In this document: one piece after another, positions 50,803 through 62,005 of the stretch
Numbering within the stretch: position 1 is the stretch's first letter
Layout of the letters: the number at the start of each line of letters is the position of its first letter
From: Tetranychus cinnabarinus
Taxonomy: Eukaryota > Arthropoda > Arachnida > Trombidiformes > Tetranychidae
NCBI GenBank assembly: GCA_022266195.1
Contig: WHVY01000001.1
Coordinates: 4,960,001 to 5,024,000, forward strand
Length of the DNA: 64,000 nt
Direction: 5' to 3'
Position numbers and translations under genes: made by a program
Notes under the pieces: generated by a model
Seen by the model: the letters and a program-made list of their open reading frames with translations, nothing else
The model's database searches: none
Told to the model about the DNA's origin: nothing

Positions 50803-52503
50803 TTATGATTTGCTACCACCGAGGGTTTCCTTGTCGAACATGTATTCACCAAGACCAGCTCCAACACGTCGTAAGTTGGTGATATAATCACTGATTTCCT
50901 TGATGGATTCAACTTGTTCAGTAAGGAAGTGGTTTTCCAAGAAATCGCAAAACTAAAATGATTCAGAGATGATACAGATAGAGAAAGAAAATAATTAGTA
51001 AAAATGAACAAAGAATTTTAAACAATAACAAAATCAGTTAATAGTTTTGGAAGTTTGTTTATCCAGCAAACAATAAAGACTTGATAGTCTTGATAGAGTG
51101 TTCAAAAGGGTATATTGTTCTCATGTATAAGGAAAATAAAAAATGGTCAAAAGGAAAACTTTAATAATGAACAATTGATCAAGATCTCAATCACTAATAT
51201 TTTCATTTTACATAACCATTATCGTAGTTGAGGATGGAATTTAATATAATATATAAAAAGTTTCAATAATAGTGATTGAGATCATCATGATAACTGGAGA
51301 CTATTGTTTGAACTAGTATGGTTGCTGAAAGCTATATTATAAAGTTTCGATAACTCGGTTGTCGAGAATAAAAGGTTAAATAGTGGTACACAAATGGTTA
51401 AAAGCGATTGAAAGATACGACATTAAACCATTATCAGCCCATGGCAACCTCACGACTAAACCACTTCCTAACAATCGTTTTGTTTGCGAAATGGTCAGCT
51501 ATAAATTCGGGTCACATTAATGATTGTGAAAGTTTCATTGTAAGCATTGATGTAATCAAAATGCCCAAATCAAACATTTCGTATCATAAAGTGAAAGATA
51601 TATCTCTATATTGTGAAGCTCGTTTAAACTATCCAATAAGGTTGCAATAATTCATTAATTACCTGGGCATCTCCGTGTTGACCAGCCAATGAGTGCAAAT
51701 TGAGGAGGGATTGATTAACAGTTTTCTCCAGCTCCAAAGCAGCTTCCATGGCGTGAAGTCCAGAGTCCCATGAGTCTCGGGCAGGTTTCTTAACATCTTG
51801 TAAGACAATTCGTCCTCCTCTCTGGTTTTGCAATTTCATTAAAATTTGTGCGTGTTCTCGCTCCTCATCGGAAGCTTTCTTAAAGAACTTAGCAAATCCT
51901 GGAAGTGCAACATCATCTCGGTCAAAATGGTAGGACTGAAAAAAATAGCAAAGAAAAATTTTAATTCACTGAAGGTTATATAAAAGGAATCTAGAAAAAC
52001 AGGTATAAAAACAATAACAATCACTTGATAACACATTGAGGCTCTATTTGGAAAGCATAAATTTTCTGCCCGATCATGAGATCATCAAATTCCGAACTAA
52101 ATAGTGAAGACATCTGGTAAATTAGTGACAGAGATTCATAAAATGAGAATTCTGTAATTTACCAAAAGCTAGGAAAAATTACGCATTAGGTTTTGTTGCC
52201 AGAGCTGACTAACTCAGGGAAAAATGCTGCAAACAAAGACAGGTGATGAAACTGAGGAGCAGAATTGAGTCAACCCTAAACCAGCCGATATACAATATGA
52301 AATCAGAGCAATTATATTTTCAAATAACTGTTATTGTAATTTTTAAGGTCAAGACAATGGTAAAAAGGGAAGCAAATGAAATAGAAACATACCATTGACA
52401 GATAAGCATAAGAAGCATAAAGTTCCAAGTTGATTTGCTTGTTGACACCAGCCTCAGTATCGAGGTGGTAATTTTGTCGGCATTGGCTTACAGGTCCAGA
52501 CAT
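50803..52503 (-). CDS. Cytosolic ferritin heavy chain, 177 aa
   Basis: Subunit of the 24-mer iron-storage cage; oxidises Fe(II) and stores it as ferrihydrite. Coding exons (minus): 52503-52393, 51935-51663, 50952-50803; 534 bases. The four-helix bundle aligns without gaps to heavy chains: INLELYASYAYLSM, FDRDDVALPGFAKFF, EEREHAQILMKLQNQRGG, KTVNQSLLNLH. Ferroxidase residues E27, Y34, E62, H65, E107 and Q141 are all present, so it is an active heavy chain. There is no signal peptide, unlike the secreted ferritins of many arthropods. A non-coding first exon probably ends at 52788 (donor CAG|GTGAGT), with a TATA box at 52895-52902. I looked for a CAGUG iron-responsive loop on the sense strand from 52504 to 53040 and saw none. 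Confidence 0.96.
51183..51283. repeat. 14-bp inverted repeat in ferritin intron 2
   Basis: GATCTCAATCACTA at 51183-51196 and its exact complement TAGTGATTGAGATC at 51270-51283, 73 bases apart, with four more matching bases after one mismatch. It could be a hairpin in the ferritin pre-mRNA or the ends of a small degenerate element; no target duplication was noticed. Confidence 0.5.
51441..51650 (+). CDS. Possible secreted Ig-like exon, antisense in ferritin intron 2
   Basis: An ATG begins a signal-like segment (MATSRLNHFLTIVLF, then a polar region), followed by a segment ending in VKDISLYCEARLNYP. The spacing of that Cys in an S-L-Y-C context resembles the first half of an immunoglobulin-like domain, including those of beaten-path type guidance proteins. 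The frame ends at a TAA; a GT at 51642 (AAG|GTTGCA) could be a donor, but I could not find a continuing exon. A TATA-like TATTATAAAG is at 51334-51343. It may be a real first exon, a gene fragment, or chance. Confidence 0.28.
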   Translation: MATSRLNHFLTIVLFAKWSAINSGHINDCESFIVSIDVIKMPKSNISYHKVKDISLYCEARLNYPIRLQ

Positions 52504-54404
52504 CTTGGTGATTGGTAAGTTGTATTAAATTGTAATAACGAAGAAATACCAATTTAAAGTATCAAGAATAGCAGCAGAAATTAACAATGGCGTTGTTAAA
52601 AGGAGAGAGTAAGAGCAGTTTATAAGCAGAGTTTGAAAGATGAGAAAGGTTATGAGCCTGTATTGGATAAAAAGAAACAAAAGAAACAAGGTTTAGTCAA
52701 CAAATTGAATCAATACTTACATTAGTCAAATCAACAACGGGTAATCGTAAGGTGATTAAATTTAGGTAACATTAGCAAAATAACTCACCTGTGGTTGTAC
52801 GATGGGCACTCGCTGGTGTCGCTGGGTCGTCCAATCCACTTGAGAGGTTGTTTGAGAGTAAAGTAACGAATGAAAACAGTTGTTCCTGATGTTCCTTATA
52901 AAGGCGCACAATACAACATTGAGACTCCCTAACTTTCTCCCTTTTTTTAACTCTCTCGATCTCTTTCACTTCAACCATGATAATAATCATCATCATTATT
53001 AATAACAGTGCCATCTTGTTAATCAATAAAATCATCAATAATTACCAACATCACTTGTTCATTGGATAGTAATCACACAAATCATCTCGTGATCCCTTGT
53101 CCATAGCACTTGTATATCTTTTACCAACTTATCTAATAACAACTGCATCCACTTTCATGATCTTTTAGCCTTTTAATTATGCTCAAGCAGATTGAATATC
53201 AACTCGAGTGCTGATACTTTGCTTCTTATCCTTTCTAATAATAAAATCTCCATGAACTATGGACATTGTTCAAAAATTTAAAGATTGTCCAGTTTTTATC
53301 ATAAATGGCCAGGAATCACTTGAAGTCGTTTCCTGGGTTTCTCATTAAATTTTGCCATTTCAGTTTAATAAGACTCCTCATTAACTCAGCCTTCAGTTGA
53401 TAAATATTCAAATCTATTTTAAGTCAAAATTTCTCCAAATATGGTTCAACTCTTTGAAAAACACCCATTTTAATGTTGAAACTGAGATTCTATCTTTTCT
53501 TCAGTCCATATTTTTCAGTCAAGTCCATAGGTTAACCATTCTTTGACAAGTATAATTTATCTCTTTATCGCTGGATTTATCATGAAATTATAAATGAGGA
53601 ATTAGAGTGAATTAGTTTTGAAAACATTGAAAGATAAGTGTATTGAAAAATAGTTGACTTTTGTTAAGTAACATTAACTGATCGGTTAATTTCCTATTGG
53701 TATTGAGTGCAAAACACTTTCATACTATTTACAGTTTCTCTATTTACAGTTAATCAAGTTCATACAAACCTCATGATGTATTAGATAATTATTAATCTTA
53801 AAAATTTTAAGACTAATGATTCTTGCTGATTGTTATTAACTAATTCACTGAGGAGTGTTGTTCACTTGATACATATCATAATGATCTAGACAATTATCAT
53901 TCTTGTATCAAAGTTGATTGAAATAACTAACAATTATGTACTTGATGTATTTCATAGGATTAATTAAGGATTGGTTTTCCTAATCTAAAAATACTGAGAT
54001 CCAAGAAAGATAAGTGAATCTTTTAATATTTGATATGCACTAGAAATACACTAAATATAGTTGAAAGATTAACTTTGATTGTTGAGATAACTGAGCAATC
54101 AATCAGGTCAAATAACGAAATAATGAAAATCGAGAAAAGGTTTAATATAATATTTTATTGAATAAACCAACGAAATTAAGAAGAGACAATTGAAAGCATT
54201 TTCTGGTAAAGAAATGATTTTTATATTTAGGTAAAACATGTGATTAGTTTAAGGCACACAAACTAAACAAGCTAACAGCTTATGTGTTTTACCAGGTGTT
54301 TGTCGTTGTAAATTCATTCTCCGAATTTAACCTGAAACTATAATTAATCACTTATTTAGTTACCTTTTTATTTTTGAATTTTGTGCATATTTAACCTTTT
54401 ACAA
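52504..54404. promoter_or_regulatory. Ferritin leader/promoter and divergent interval to NDUFAF8-like gene
   Basis: Left part: ferritin 5' intron and non-coding exon, about 52788-52870. A minus-strand TTTATAAG at 52895-52902 is a well placed TATA box, about 30 bases before the likely start of transcription. The rest is AT-rich DNA without a convincing gene; the plus-strand promoter of the next gene must lie near 54300. Confidence 0.5.
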
Positions 54405-54810
54405 ATGGAGAGTAAAGCTCAAGCTTCCGTTCACCAGGCTAGGAGACTGTTGAGGCAAGGTTATCCCACGAGCTTCTTTAAATGTCTACCTCAAGTAAGT
54501 TACCTTTTTATTTATTAATTTTTCTCATCGATTTGACCTTTTTTAATGTGCATTTACTGTCTAATTATAACTCCAATTGTTACTGACACTTCCATTCATC
54601 CATTGGGACATGTTTGAGCTCTATAGTTTAAGTAATTTTGATTCTGATTTTTCTTCTCTCCTATTTTCAATGTCTTAGGTTACCGCCTATGGTCAATGCA
54701 TATCATCCAAGGAACTGACGGATATTAAACAAAATGACTGTGTTCAACAATTTAATCAACTGAAAAAGTGTTTCTCTCAACAATTGCATCAATTCAAAGC
54801 TGTTAAATAA
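54405..54810 (+). CDS. NDUFAF8: NDUFAF8-like twin CX9C mitochondrial protein, 73 aa
   Basis: Exons 54405-54494 and 54679-54810; 222 bases in phase. The short protein has a basic N-terminal helix (HQARRLLRQGY), then CLPQVTAYGQC and CVQQFNQLKKC, both exact CX9C, as in intermembrane-space proteins oxidised by the Mia40 pathway. The AYGQC and C-QF-L-KCF spacing matches human NDUFAF8 (AYGRC, then C-EF-LRSCF), an assembly factor of complex I that stabilises NDUFAF5. Other twin CX9C proteins share the scaffold, so the family is likely but the exact orthologue less sure. The stop is only 170 bases before the next start on the same strand. Confidence 0.78.
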
Positions 54811-54980
54811 TTAATATGTCTATTAGTGATTAAGAAAAAAGATAGAATAAGAGCCACTCTGAATTTTCTAGTATCTCAACATATGATTGCTTTGTATTCA
54901 CATTTCACCCATTCTCAGAAATAACCTTTCACCACCAATCTGTTTTGGAAATTAAACGAATTTTCATTCTCTAATTAATC

Positions 54981-56703
54981 ATGATGGACTCATCTTCTGA
55001 TGATGATGTGAATAATCTTTCTCATGATGACTCTGAAGAAGAGGAAACTAGTGCACCCTTTACTGACTACGAAAATCCAAATTATCGTAAATTGTATGCC
55101 ACTCTTTCTGTTACTACCATGATGGGATCTAAAGTTGAATCGAATGCAGATAATGATACAGATGATGATGAAGAAGTCGAAGCTGATGAAACTACAAGGC
55201 TTACCAATGATGGTGAAAGTTTACCTGAAGGATGGGAAAAACATGAAGATGACAATGGTCCTTACTATTGGCATATACCTAGGTTTGTAATCCTTACTAA
55301 ATAACAGCTGTACAAAAGAGAGTTGTTTGCTAATTTTAGTTTCAATATCTATTTATTTTCGCAGTGGAACAATTCAAAGGCAAGTGCCTACTAAAACCCT
55401 TTCTAAACGAGATTCTATATTTTACTTTGATGATGATGGTTTGGACAAATTAAGGGAACAAGTTTGTAAAGAACATACTTTGGATGAAAATTTTCCTGGA
55501 GGTGATGATGTTTTCACTGTCCATTCTTTGGGTTGGATGGAATTTGATGAATCTTCTCTGACTCCAGAGCTTAGTTCTAAAGCTATCAAGCGATGTATTC
55601 TTGAACTTACAACCCAAACAGAAAATGCCGTTAGATGTTGGGGTAAAGAAGAGACCGCAAAGCTGACTTTAAAGATAGAAAATGGTTGTCTTAAATTACT
55701 TGATCCAATCAGTAGTAAAGTTCTGACTATACAACGGATTTCCAATATTAGAGTTTGGGGTGTTAATGATGTTGATGATTTTGCCTATGTTGCCCGAGAT
55801 CCTGATAGTGAAAATAGTTTGGGTAAACCTTCAACTCCAACTAATCCTCATGACTCGCCGGTGGTACAGATTCTCAAATGTCATGTATTCCATTGTGAAA
55901 GCTTGGGAGAATCTGAAAGTTCAGCCCAAAAAATAGCTAATTTACTAAAAGAGGAAATGATAAGAATCAAATCTCAACAAAATCTACCCAAAGATAATGA
56001 TAAAGGTGAAGTAGGAGAAGAATGCCGAGACTTAGCCATTAGACCAAACCAATTATCAATCGAGGAATACACTGGTTCACCTATGGAATCACCTTATCTA
56101 GAATTTCCAACTCCAATTGAGGAACCAAGAAAAACTATTGTAGCTCGTTATTTAGGAAAAACACCGGTTCCAAAGCCTACGGGAGTGGATATTCTCAATG
56201 AAGCTATTGATAGAATTGTTTTTGATCTCGATAAAGCTTATCCAGATAGAAAGTCGGCAGCTTTTGGCGAAGAAAAAGAAGGCCGTGGAATAATTTCTCT
56301 GGTTCATATCTCACCATCAACTATAACCGTTGAATCAACTGTTGATGGTAAAATATTAGTTGAATGCCGTGTCCGTTATCTTTCATTCCTTGGTATAAGT
56401 AAAAATAATGTTGAAAATTGTGGTTTTATCCTGCAAGTTGACGATAATCTTTATGAAGTTCACTGTTTCGAATGCGAACCCAGTTCTGGTGCATTGTGTA
56501 AAACCATTGAAGCTGCTTGTAAATTGAGATTTCAAAAATGCTTAGATGCCCATAAACAAAGATGCAGTCAAGCTATTTTCAGTGGAAATCAACCCAAAAC
56601 AACTTCTCCAGTATCTTCATTCCGAATGAAACCTTCACAATCGATGGGTGCCATCAAAAACTCTTTAATAAATGCCTTTTCCAAACTGTTAACCAAAGGA
56701 TAA
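54981..56703 (+). CDS. FE65/APBB family adaptor, 546 aa
   Basis: FE65 proteins bind the NPxY tail of APP-type receptors through the second PTB domain and link to signalling and nuclear partners. Exons 54981-55282 and 55365-56703; 1641 bases. An acidic N-terminus (1-75) is followed by a WW domain (about 82-113), PTB1 (about 146-290; FTVHSLGWMEF, IRVWGVNDVDDFAYVARD, ILKCHVFHCE) and PTB2 (about 360-500; VARYLGKTPVPKPTGVDILN, CRVRYLSFLG, YEVHCFECEP, RFQKCLDAH). The order and motifs match human APBB1-3. The WW domain keeps LPEGWEKH and YYWHIPSGTIQ, but the second conserved Trp is Arg (QRQVP where human has QWEPP), a TGG to AGG difference. The protein is shorter than vertebrate FE65 because the N-terminus is brief. 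APBB1, 2 and 3 cannot be told apart here. Confidence 0.92.
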
Positions 56704-57222
56704 AACCTAATTATCACAGCACATAGAAGCTGGATCCCATTTTAAGGACTAGAACAAGATTGTCAAATATAGCCAAATAATCCATCGTTGTATCATCACC
56801 TATTCAGCTTGAAAAAATTATCATCCCAAGAACAACTTTCATGATTGACTATTAATTTTTACACTTACAATTTTAAAGTTGATTTCATTTTCTTAATTTA
56901 ACCTCATTTGTCAAATCACTTTGTCTAACATGTATTTTCATTTATAATTAACTGTGTACTCTTTTTTAAGGCAACTTCAAAGTAACTGCTAAATCATCAA
57001 CAATAACAGCAAGTCTATTGTTCCAATCATTGTTGTGTTTTCTAAGCTTAACAATATAAACGCTTATCTGTTAAAATTTAATTTATCCTACATGGATCAG
57101 TTATTAAAGATTCAAAGACCCTTAATCATTGAAAATGACTTGAGTTTTCAAAGGATTACTACCAATTGGCAGTTAATTTCTTGTGATTACCAATTCGTGT
57201 CAATTCCGTTTTTAGTCATATA
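56704..57222. other. Short intergenic region
   Basis: About 520 bases between two plus-strand genes, with the FE65 3' UTR and the RING gene promoter. The frame at 57035-57219 ends just before the RING start and has no supporting features. Confidence 0.5.
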
Positions 57223-58308
57223 ATGTCTGAAGATCAACGAAGACGTCGACATAAAGATGATGATGAGACTCGAGAAAAGCTGAGAAGGAAATTATCTTTA
57301 AACAACTCATCAACTGATAACCAATGCACAATTTGCCTCAACAATATTCGTGATTTATCTTTTGCTGATTGCTGTCTTCATCCATTTTGCCGTTTCTGTA
57401 TTATTGAATGGTCTAAGCGATCAAATCATTGCCCAGTTTGCCGAACAGTATTTGACAATATATTGACCAATGTTAAATCAGACTCTGAGTATGAAGCCAT
57501 TCCAATTGAACCGCCACCATTGCCATTGAATACAATTCCTTTGATCAATATTGTACGAGATATAATAGTTTCTCAGGATGGTCGAAGTACACTGATAAGA
57601 ACAAGAATCAGCAACGATGAAGGGGTCACTGAAATAACCGAAACCAGAGCTGCAAATGAAACAACACCAACATCAACTAATAATGAAGGGACAAGAGTTG
57701 AGCGCGGTAAGTCATGAATTGCTGTCTTTTTAGGTTCACGGTTATTCAACGTTTACATTTATTACCTTATTACAGATCCTAACCAGCCAGTCGCTAACCC
57801 AGCGATTCCTAATAATCAGTCAGCTACCGAAATTGAAGAGATTGGCCGATTTATGGATGTACTTTTTCATACTTTATTGGCACCAGAACCATATTCTGCC
57901 ATTGCTTTAATTGAAGAACCTTCACAGCCACTTGCCCGTCCTAGAGCACAAGGGCCACGTCCATTTTTCCCTCCACCTATGATGATACCACTACCACGTC
58001 TTGGACCAAGACCTTACTTTCCCCATGCCAAACGTGTACCAGGAGAGTTTAATTATCCGAAATTTGAGTGGCCGAAGTCAACAATGGATAACCGAAGAGG
58101 TAGAAGTGGAATGTACAGGTTTCCAACTCGAAGTAATCGTGGGTCAACCAATTCATCTACAGCACCAACCAGACCATCATCTCATATTGACTCTACTCCA
58201 AGTTCAGAGGACAACCAACAAAATAGTCAAAATCAAGAATCAAATAGCAGAGAGAGATCTCGAAGACGCCGGAAAAAACCTAATAAAGAGGAACCACCTA
58301 AAGATTAA
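57223..58308 (+). CDS. Topors-like RING E3 ligase, 338 aa
   Basis: Exons 57223-57706 and 57776-58308; 1017 bases. After a basic N-terminus, a C3HC4 RING has all zinc ligands: C35, C38, C51, H53, C56, C59, C70, C73. Its wording (QCTICLNNI, SFADCCLHPFCRFC, IIEWSKRSNHCPVCR, then NVKSDSEYEAI) is closest to Topors, a nuclear ubiquitin and SUMO ligase, whose RING also has EWSK and a following NVR-type strand. The rest is Pro-rich (GPRPFFPPPMM) and ends in a basic Ser/Arg-Lys tail (RERSRRRRKKPNK) that could be a nuclear signal. It is much shorter than typical Topors, which is about 1000 residues. Orthology is therefore open; a Topors-family paralogue is possible. Confidence 0.75.
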
Positions 58309-60675
58309 TCAATAGATCATCCATTTTTAAATTTTCATTTTTTCCCCAATTTTCAAAAATCATCTCTAATTAATTATCTATCGATTTTTTCAATATTTTT
58401 CGTGATTATATTTGAAAGACCAATGATATTCTTAATAATAATTCAGTGACTGGCATTTATTTATATCAAATACTCGGCAACTAAGTAGTGTAATAGAGGG
58501 CAAAGAGGGCCAATCCTTGTTAAGGATTATATTCAAGGGTTAATCTTTGTAAATTATCGGGTTTATGTCTTAATTTTGCATGACCAGCAAAGTGGTTTAC
58601 TGTAATCAGTCATGATTTGTCAAGGTAACATAATTTTTGACAATGTGAGGTGCTTTATTATACTGAATGGGCGAATCTGGATCATGTCTTAGATTTCAAC
58701 TTTAATGGCTACATTTAACAAGGTTGAAGAGAAATTTTTTGTCAAAATGAGTATAAATTGTTGTTTTCACGGACTAATGGTTCCTATGTTAGAGTGACTA
58801 TTGTCGCCCTTAGACACCCATTTTTTTGTTTCTTAAACTGAAATGTAACTTGAAGAGAAACTCTTAAATTGTTCATTTTTGATTGTCTTTTCTTTTGACA
58901 GTCTCACAATTAATCTGGTTGTTTATCTGTATTCATGGAGATGTCAACAAGAAAATCTTAATCCTACAAGAAAAACTGTCAAACAACAATCACAACAGTA
59001 AACAAGACAACTTTCAGTGTTGTGATCTGATTTTTCAATTTTCATTTCACATCAACACCTAATTTTGTTTACCCGATGCTGCCAATTCTTAACAACTTTC
59101 AATGTTCCCAACTATTAAATACAGATCAAATGGGTAGTTGATTGTTACAAATGATAATCGATTGATGAAAGATTGGGAATGGAGAAAAACATTTTCTCAC
59201 AATTATAGATGACTGATCTCTTGTTTATGGCAACTTGGGTAACAATTTGATTATTAATATAAATAAATGAATATAACAAGATTACAAGGTGAGAGCCAAA
59301 AAAAACGAGGAAAAATAATTGAAACAGAAATTGAACAGTTAATGAATGAAACCAGATTAAGGGCAAAAAAGCATCAAAAAAGTGCAACAGAAATGATGAG
59401 AATGAGTAAGGTAATGTTGATGATCGGTAGAGATGGTGAGCATCGGTAAGTTTCAATTGAAAAATTGAAGGTAACCTTGATTAACTGGAAGTGTAAAGAG
59501 TGAAGATGAATTCCGAAAAAAAAACAGAGTTGAAAGAACAGGAAAACATGTTGTTCATGGTAAGGGTCAGATGAGATTCAAGTACAATCGGAACATGAAA
59601 CTCATGGATAGAGATGATAAAGAGTTGGATAGAGAAGAGAGAGAGAAAAAAAGGTTTCCTCTTATTCTTCTCTGTCTTATAAGTCGAGGTCCACTGAGAA
59701 TGGCCGTTCACTAACTTGACCTGGCTTAGGACCAGATATTACAAAACAAAACCAGTAACATTTTATTCTGGTTCAAGTAAGAGAAGCTTTTTTCTCTTTC
59801 TTTTTCATTCCCCTTTCTTCATTTCCCTATCTTTCTCTTTCTCTCTCATCCAATGAGTGACTAGCCATAAGATTGGCCCTGGCAAGGTAAAACCGTCTGC
59901 TTTTGCTGTTACCCATTGCTTGCTAATTGTTCAACTTATACCTTTTTTTGTGTCTTGCATTTTTTTCAGTTGACTTTATTGATTTCGTTTGTTTTTTTTC
60001 CTGATGGTTCTTCATCATGACAATTTATAACTTCTATTAACAATCAGTGTTGATTGTGATTTGTATTAGTTGTGTGACAACAGTTGAAGGTACAAGAAAA
60101 GAGAGGAGATAAAAAGAGAAAAGAAAACAACTTTATTTTCTTTTTATTTAGCTTCTCACCAACATTCACCAACAACAAAACCTTCACCATCATTTTTACC
60201 TTCTCTACTTTTTTGTTTGTTTCTTACCTTTTATTGAATACTCAAATCATCATGGTTATTACAGATTCTCTCGTAATCTTATCTACATTCTGGTATTATT
60301 CAACTCATTACATTAATGTTATCAACTAGTGGACCCTTGATTAATCTTTATACAACCTTGTAACAAACCTATCTGGTTCCATCAACTATTCAAGTAATAA
60401 GCCGGTATCGTTTTGGTAACTCATTTCAACTTGTCCTGTTATTGGATCCTCATTTCAAGATTATAAATATTTTTCAACTTTTTTGCTGATTTAGTTTTCC
60501 TATTCTATCTCGGTGTCTACTATATCGTCTACTATGATTTTGAACAGATTATCTTCACCGGTGTCAACTTACCTTTTTTTGTTTGACTAATCTATTAGTG
60601 CTGTCTCAACTCATAACCCGGTTTTTCCTTCTACTCGTCTTTTCTTAAAGTTGGAAAAATCACCATAAGTTATCA
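58309..60675. other. Intergenic, purine/pyrimidine-biased blocks
   Basis: About 2.4 kb with no gene seen. There are GA-rich blocks (about 59280-59420 and 59630-59660) and a T/C-rich stretch (about 59790-59850), which give low-complexity false frames on both strands. The end should contain the clarin-like promoter. Confidence 0.5.
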
Positions 60676-62005
60676 ATGGAAAGAACTAAACGAATTGCTG
60701 CTTTCATCACATTTTTCATTTGTATTATTGCTCTTGCTCTGTTGACTGGTTCCTTGGCTACCAATAAATGGATTACATCGAAACCCGAAAGGATCAAATT
60801 AAATAATGTACCAGATCATATTCGTAATCAAAGTGTACAAAATGATGAGAGAAAGTTTAGAGGTGAAATTCATTTTGGACTGTTCCATGGAACTAAAATA
60901 CTCAATTATGGTTTTGGAGACCGAACCAATACTATTTGGAGTGAGTTAATTTTAAACAATTTTACTTGTTAACATGTTTACCCCTAACTTGGTTACGTTC
61001 ACTCATCGGTTAGATTGTCTATTTAATTGTGATTGATCGCAATTATTTCAATGTTTCCCCTATTCGTCAAAAACAAACCCAACTTGTGGCTATGCACGGG
61101 TAAACATTGATAGTTGAAAATAATTTTTATTGAAACTCATTCCATTAATTTCCAAATTATAATTATCTTCACCCAGTGACGGGCGTTATCCATTATAAGT
61201 AATGGCAGTGTCATAACGACTGCAAACAGATTAGTTCACAATCTGCAATTTTAAGGTCTTCCATTATTGTCCTGAAAATTTACAAAACCAACTGCAACAG
61301 CAGCAACAGCAGGTAACAATCAACATTAAAAAATAATTAGACCAAAAGGAACAAAGAGAAAACTATTTCCATGACTTGAATTGTTTTTCATTTAGAACCC
61401 TCATTGAATAAAGAAAAGAACGTCCAGGTTAAACAATCTTAATAAGCTTCTTATTAATTAACTAATCTTTGTTTTATTTCCTCTCTTTACATGCAATGTT
61501 CACCATATTTACCTGGCCACAGTTAAAGAAGAGTTGATGAAAAATCCAAGTTTAATGCCTTTCGGATTGTGGTTATTTACAATTCTGTCCGTCGCTATCG
61601 CCATTTTATTTGGTATTGTGAGCTTAATATTTTCAATAATCAATACCGTTATAACGCCAATCGAAGTGATCACCGGACTTCGTGGCCTATTCCTTTGGAA
61701 TGGTTTCGGCGGTAAGTTTAATAAGTTGCCTTCTCTTCCTCTCTTTAATATCAACATCAACTTGTCATCCTCCCTCCTTTATTTTTACCTTTATTGTCTT
61801 CCCACTTTACCAACTGAAAAATTCATCCCTTCATTCAGCTTCAAGTGACCTTAGCTAATGATTTCTCTCTTCATTTAACTTCATCCATTTTAATGATGAT
61901 GTTTAACCAAATGAGTGACTGAATAATGTAAATGCATACCATACCATGTAGGATGTTATATCATTCCGGTTATCATTCCTATTCAAATCTGGTTGTTCAC
62001 CAAAA
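60676..62005 (+). CDS. Clarin-like four-helix membrane protein, 5' part
   Basis: Exon 1 (60676-60940) and exon 2 (61523-61711) join in phase 1. The protein starts MERTKRIAAFITFFICIIAL, helix 1, followed by TNKWI and a loop with FGLFHGTKILNYGFG. Exon 2 gives helix 2 (LWLFTILSVAIAILFGIVSLIFSII), then NTVITPIEVITGLRGLFLWNGFG, matching the clarin N-T-...-P-E-I-GP-GLY-WN block. Clarins (CLRN1 is the Usher type 3 gene) are claudin-superfamily membrane proteins of sensory cells. A possible third exon at 61952-62005 (GCYIIPVIIPIQIWLF) would start helix 3 in phase, but its donor is weak. No clear exon 4 was found, so the gene probably continues past the window and the given end is provisional. Confidence 0.8.

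Noticed and set aside
52795..52835. Possible iron-responsive stem-loop in the ferritin leader (GCGAGTGCCC region)
   Set aside because: The loop is not CAGUG and the bulged C and paired arms are missing.
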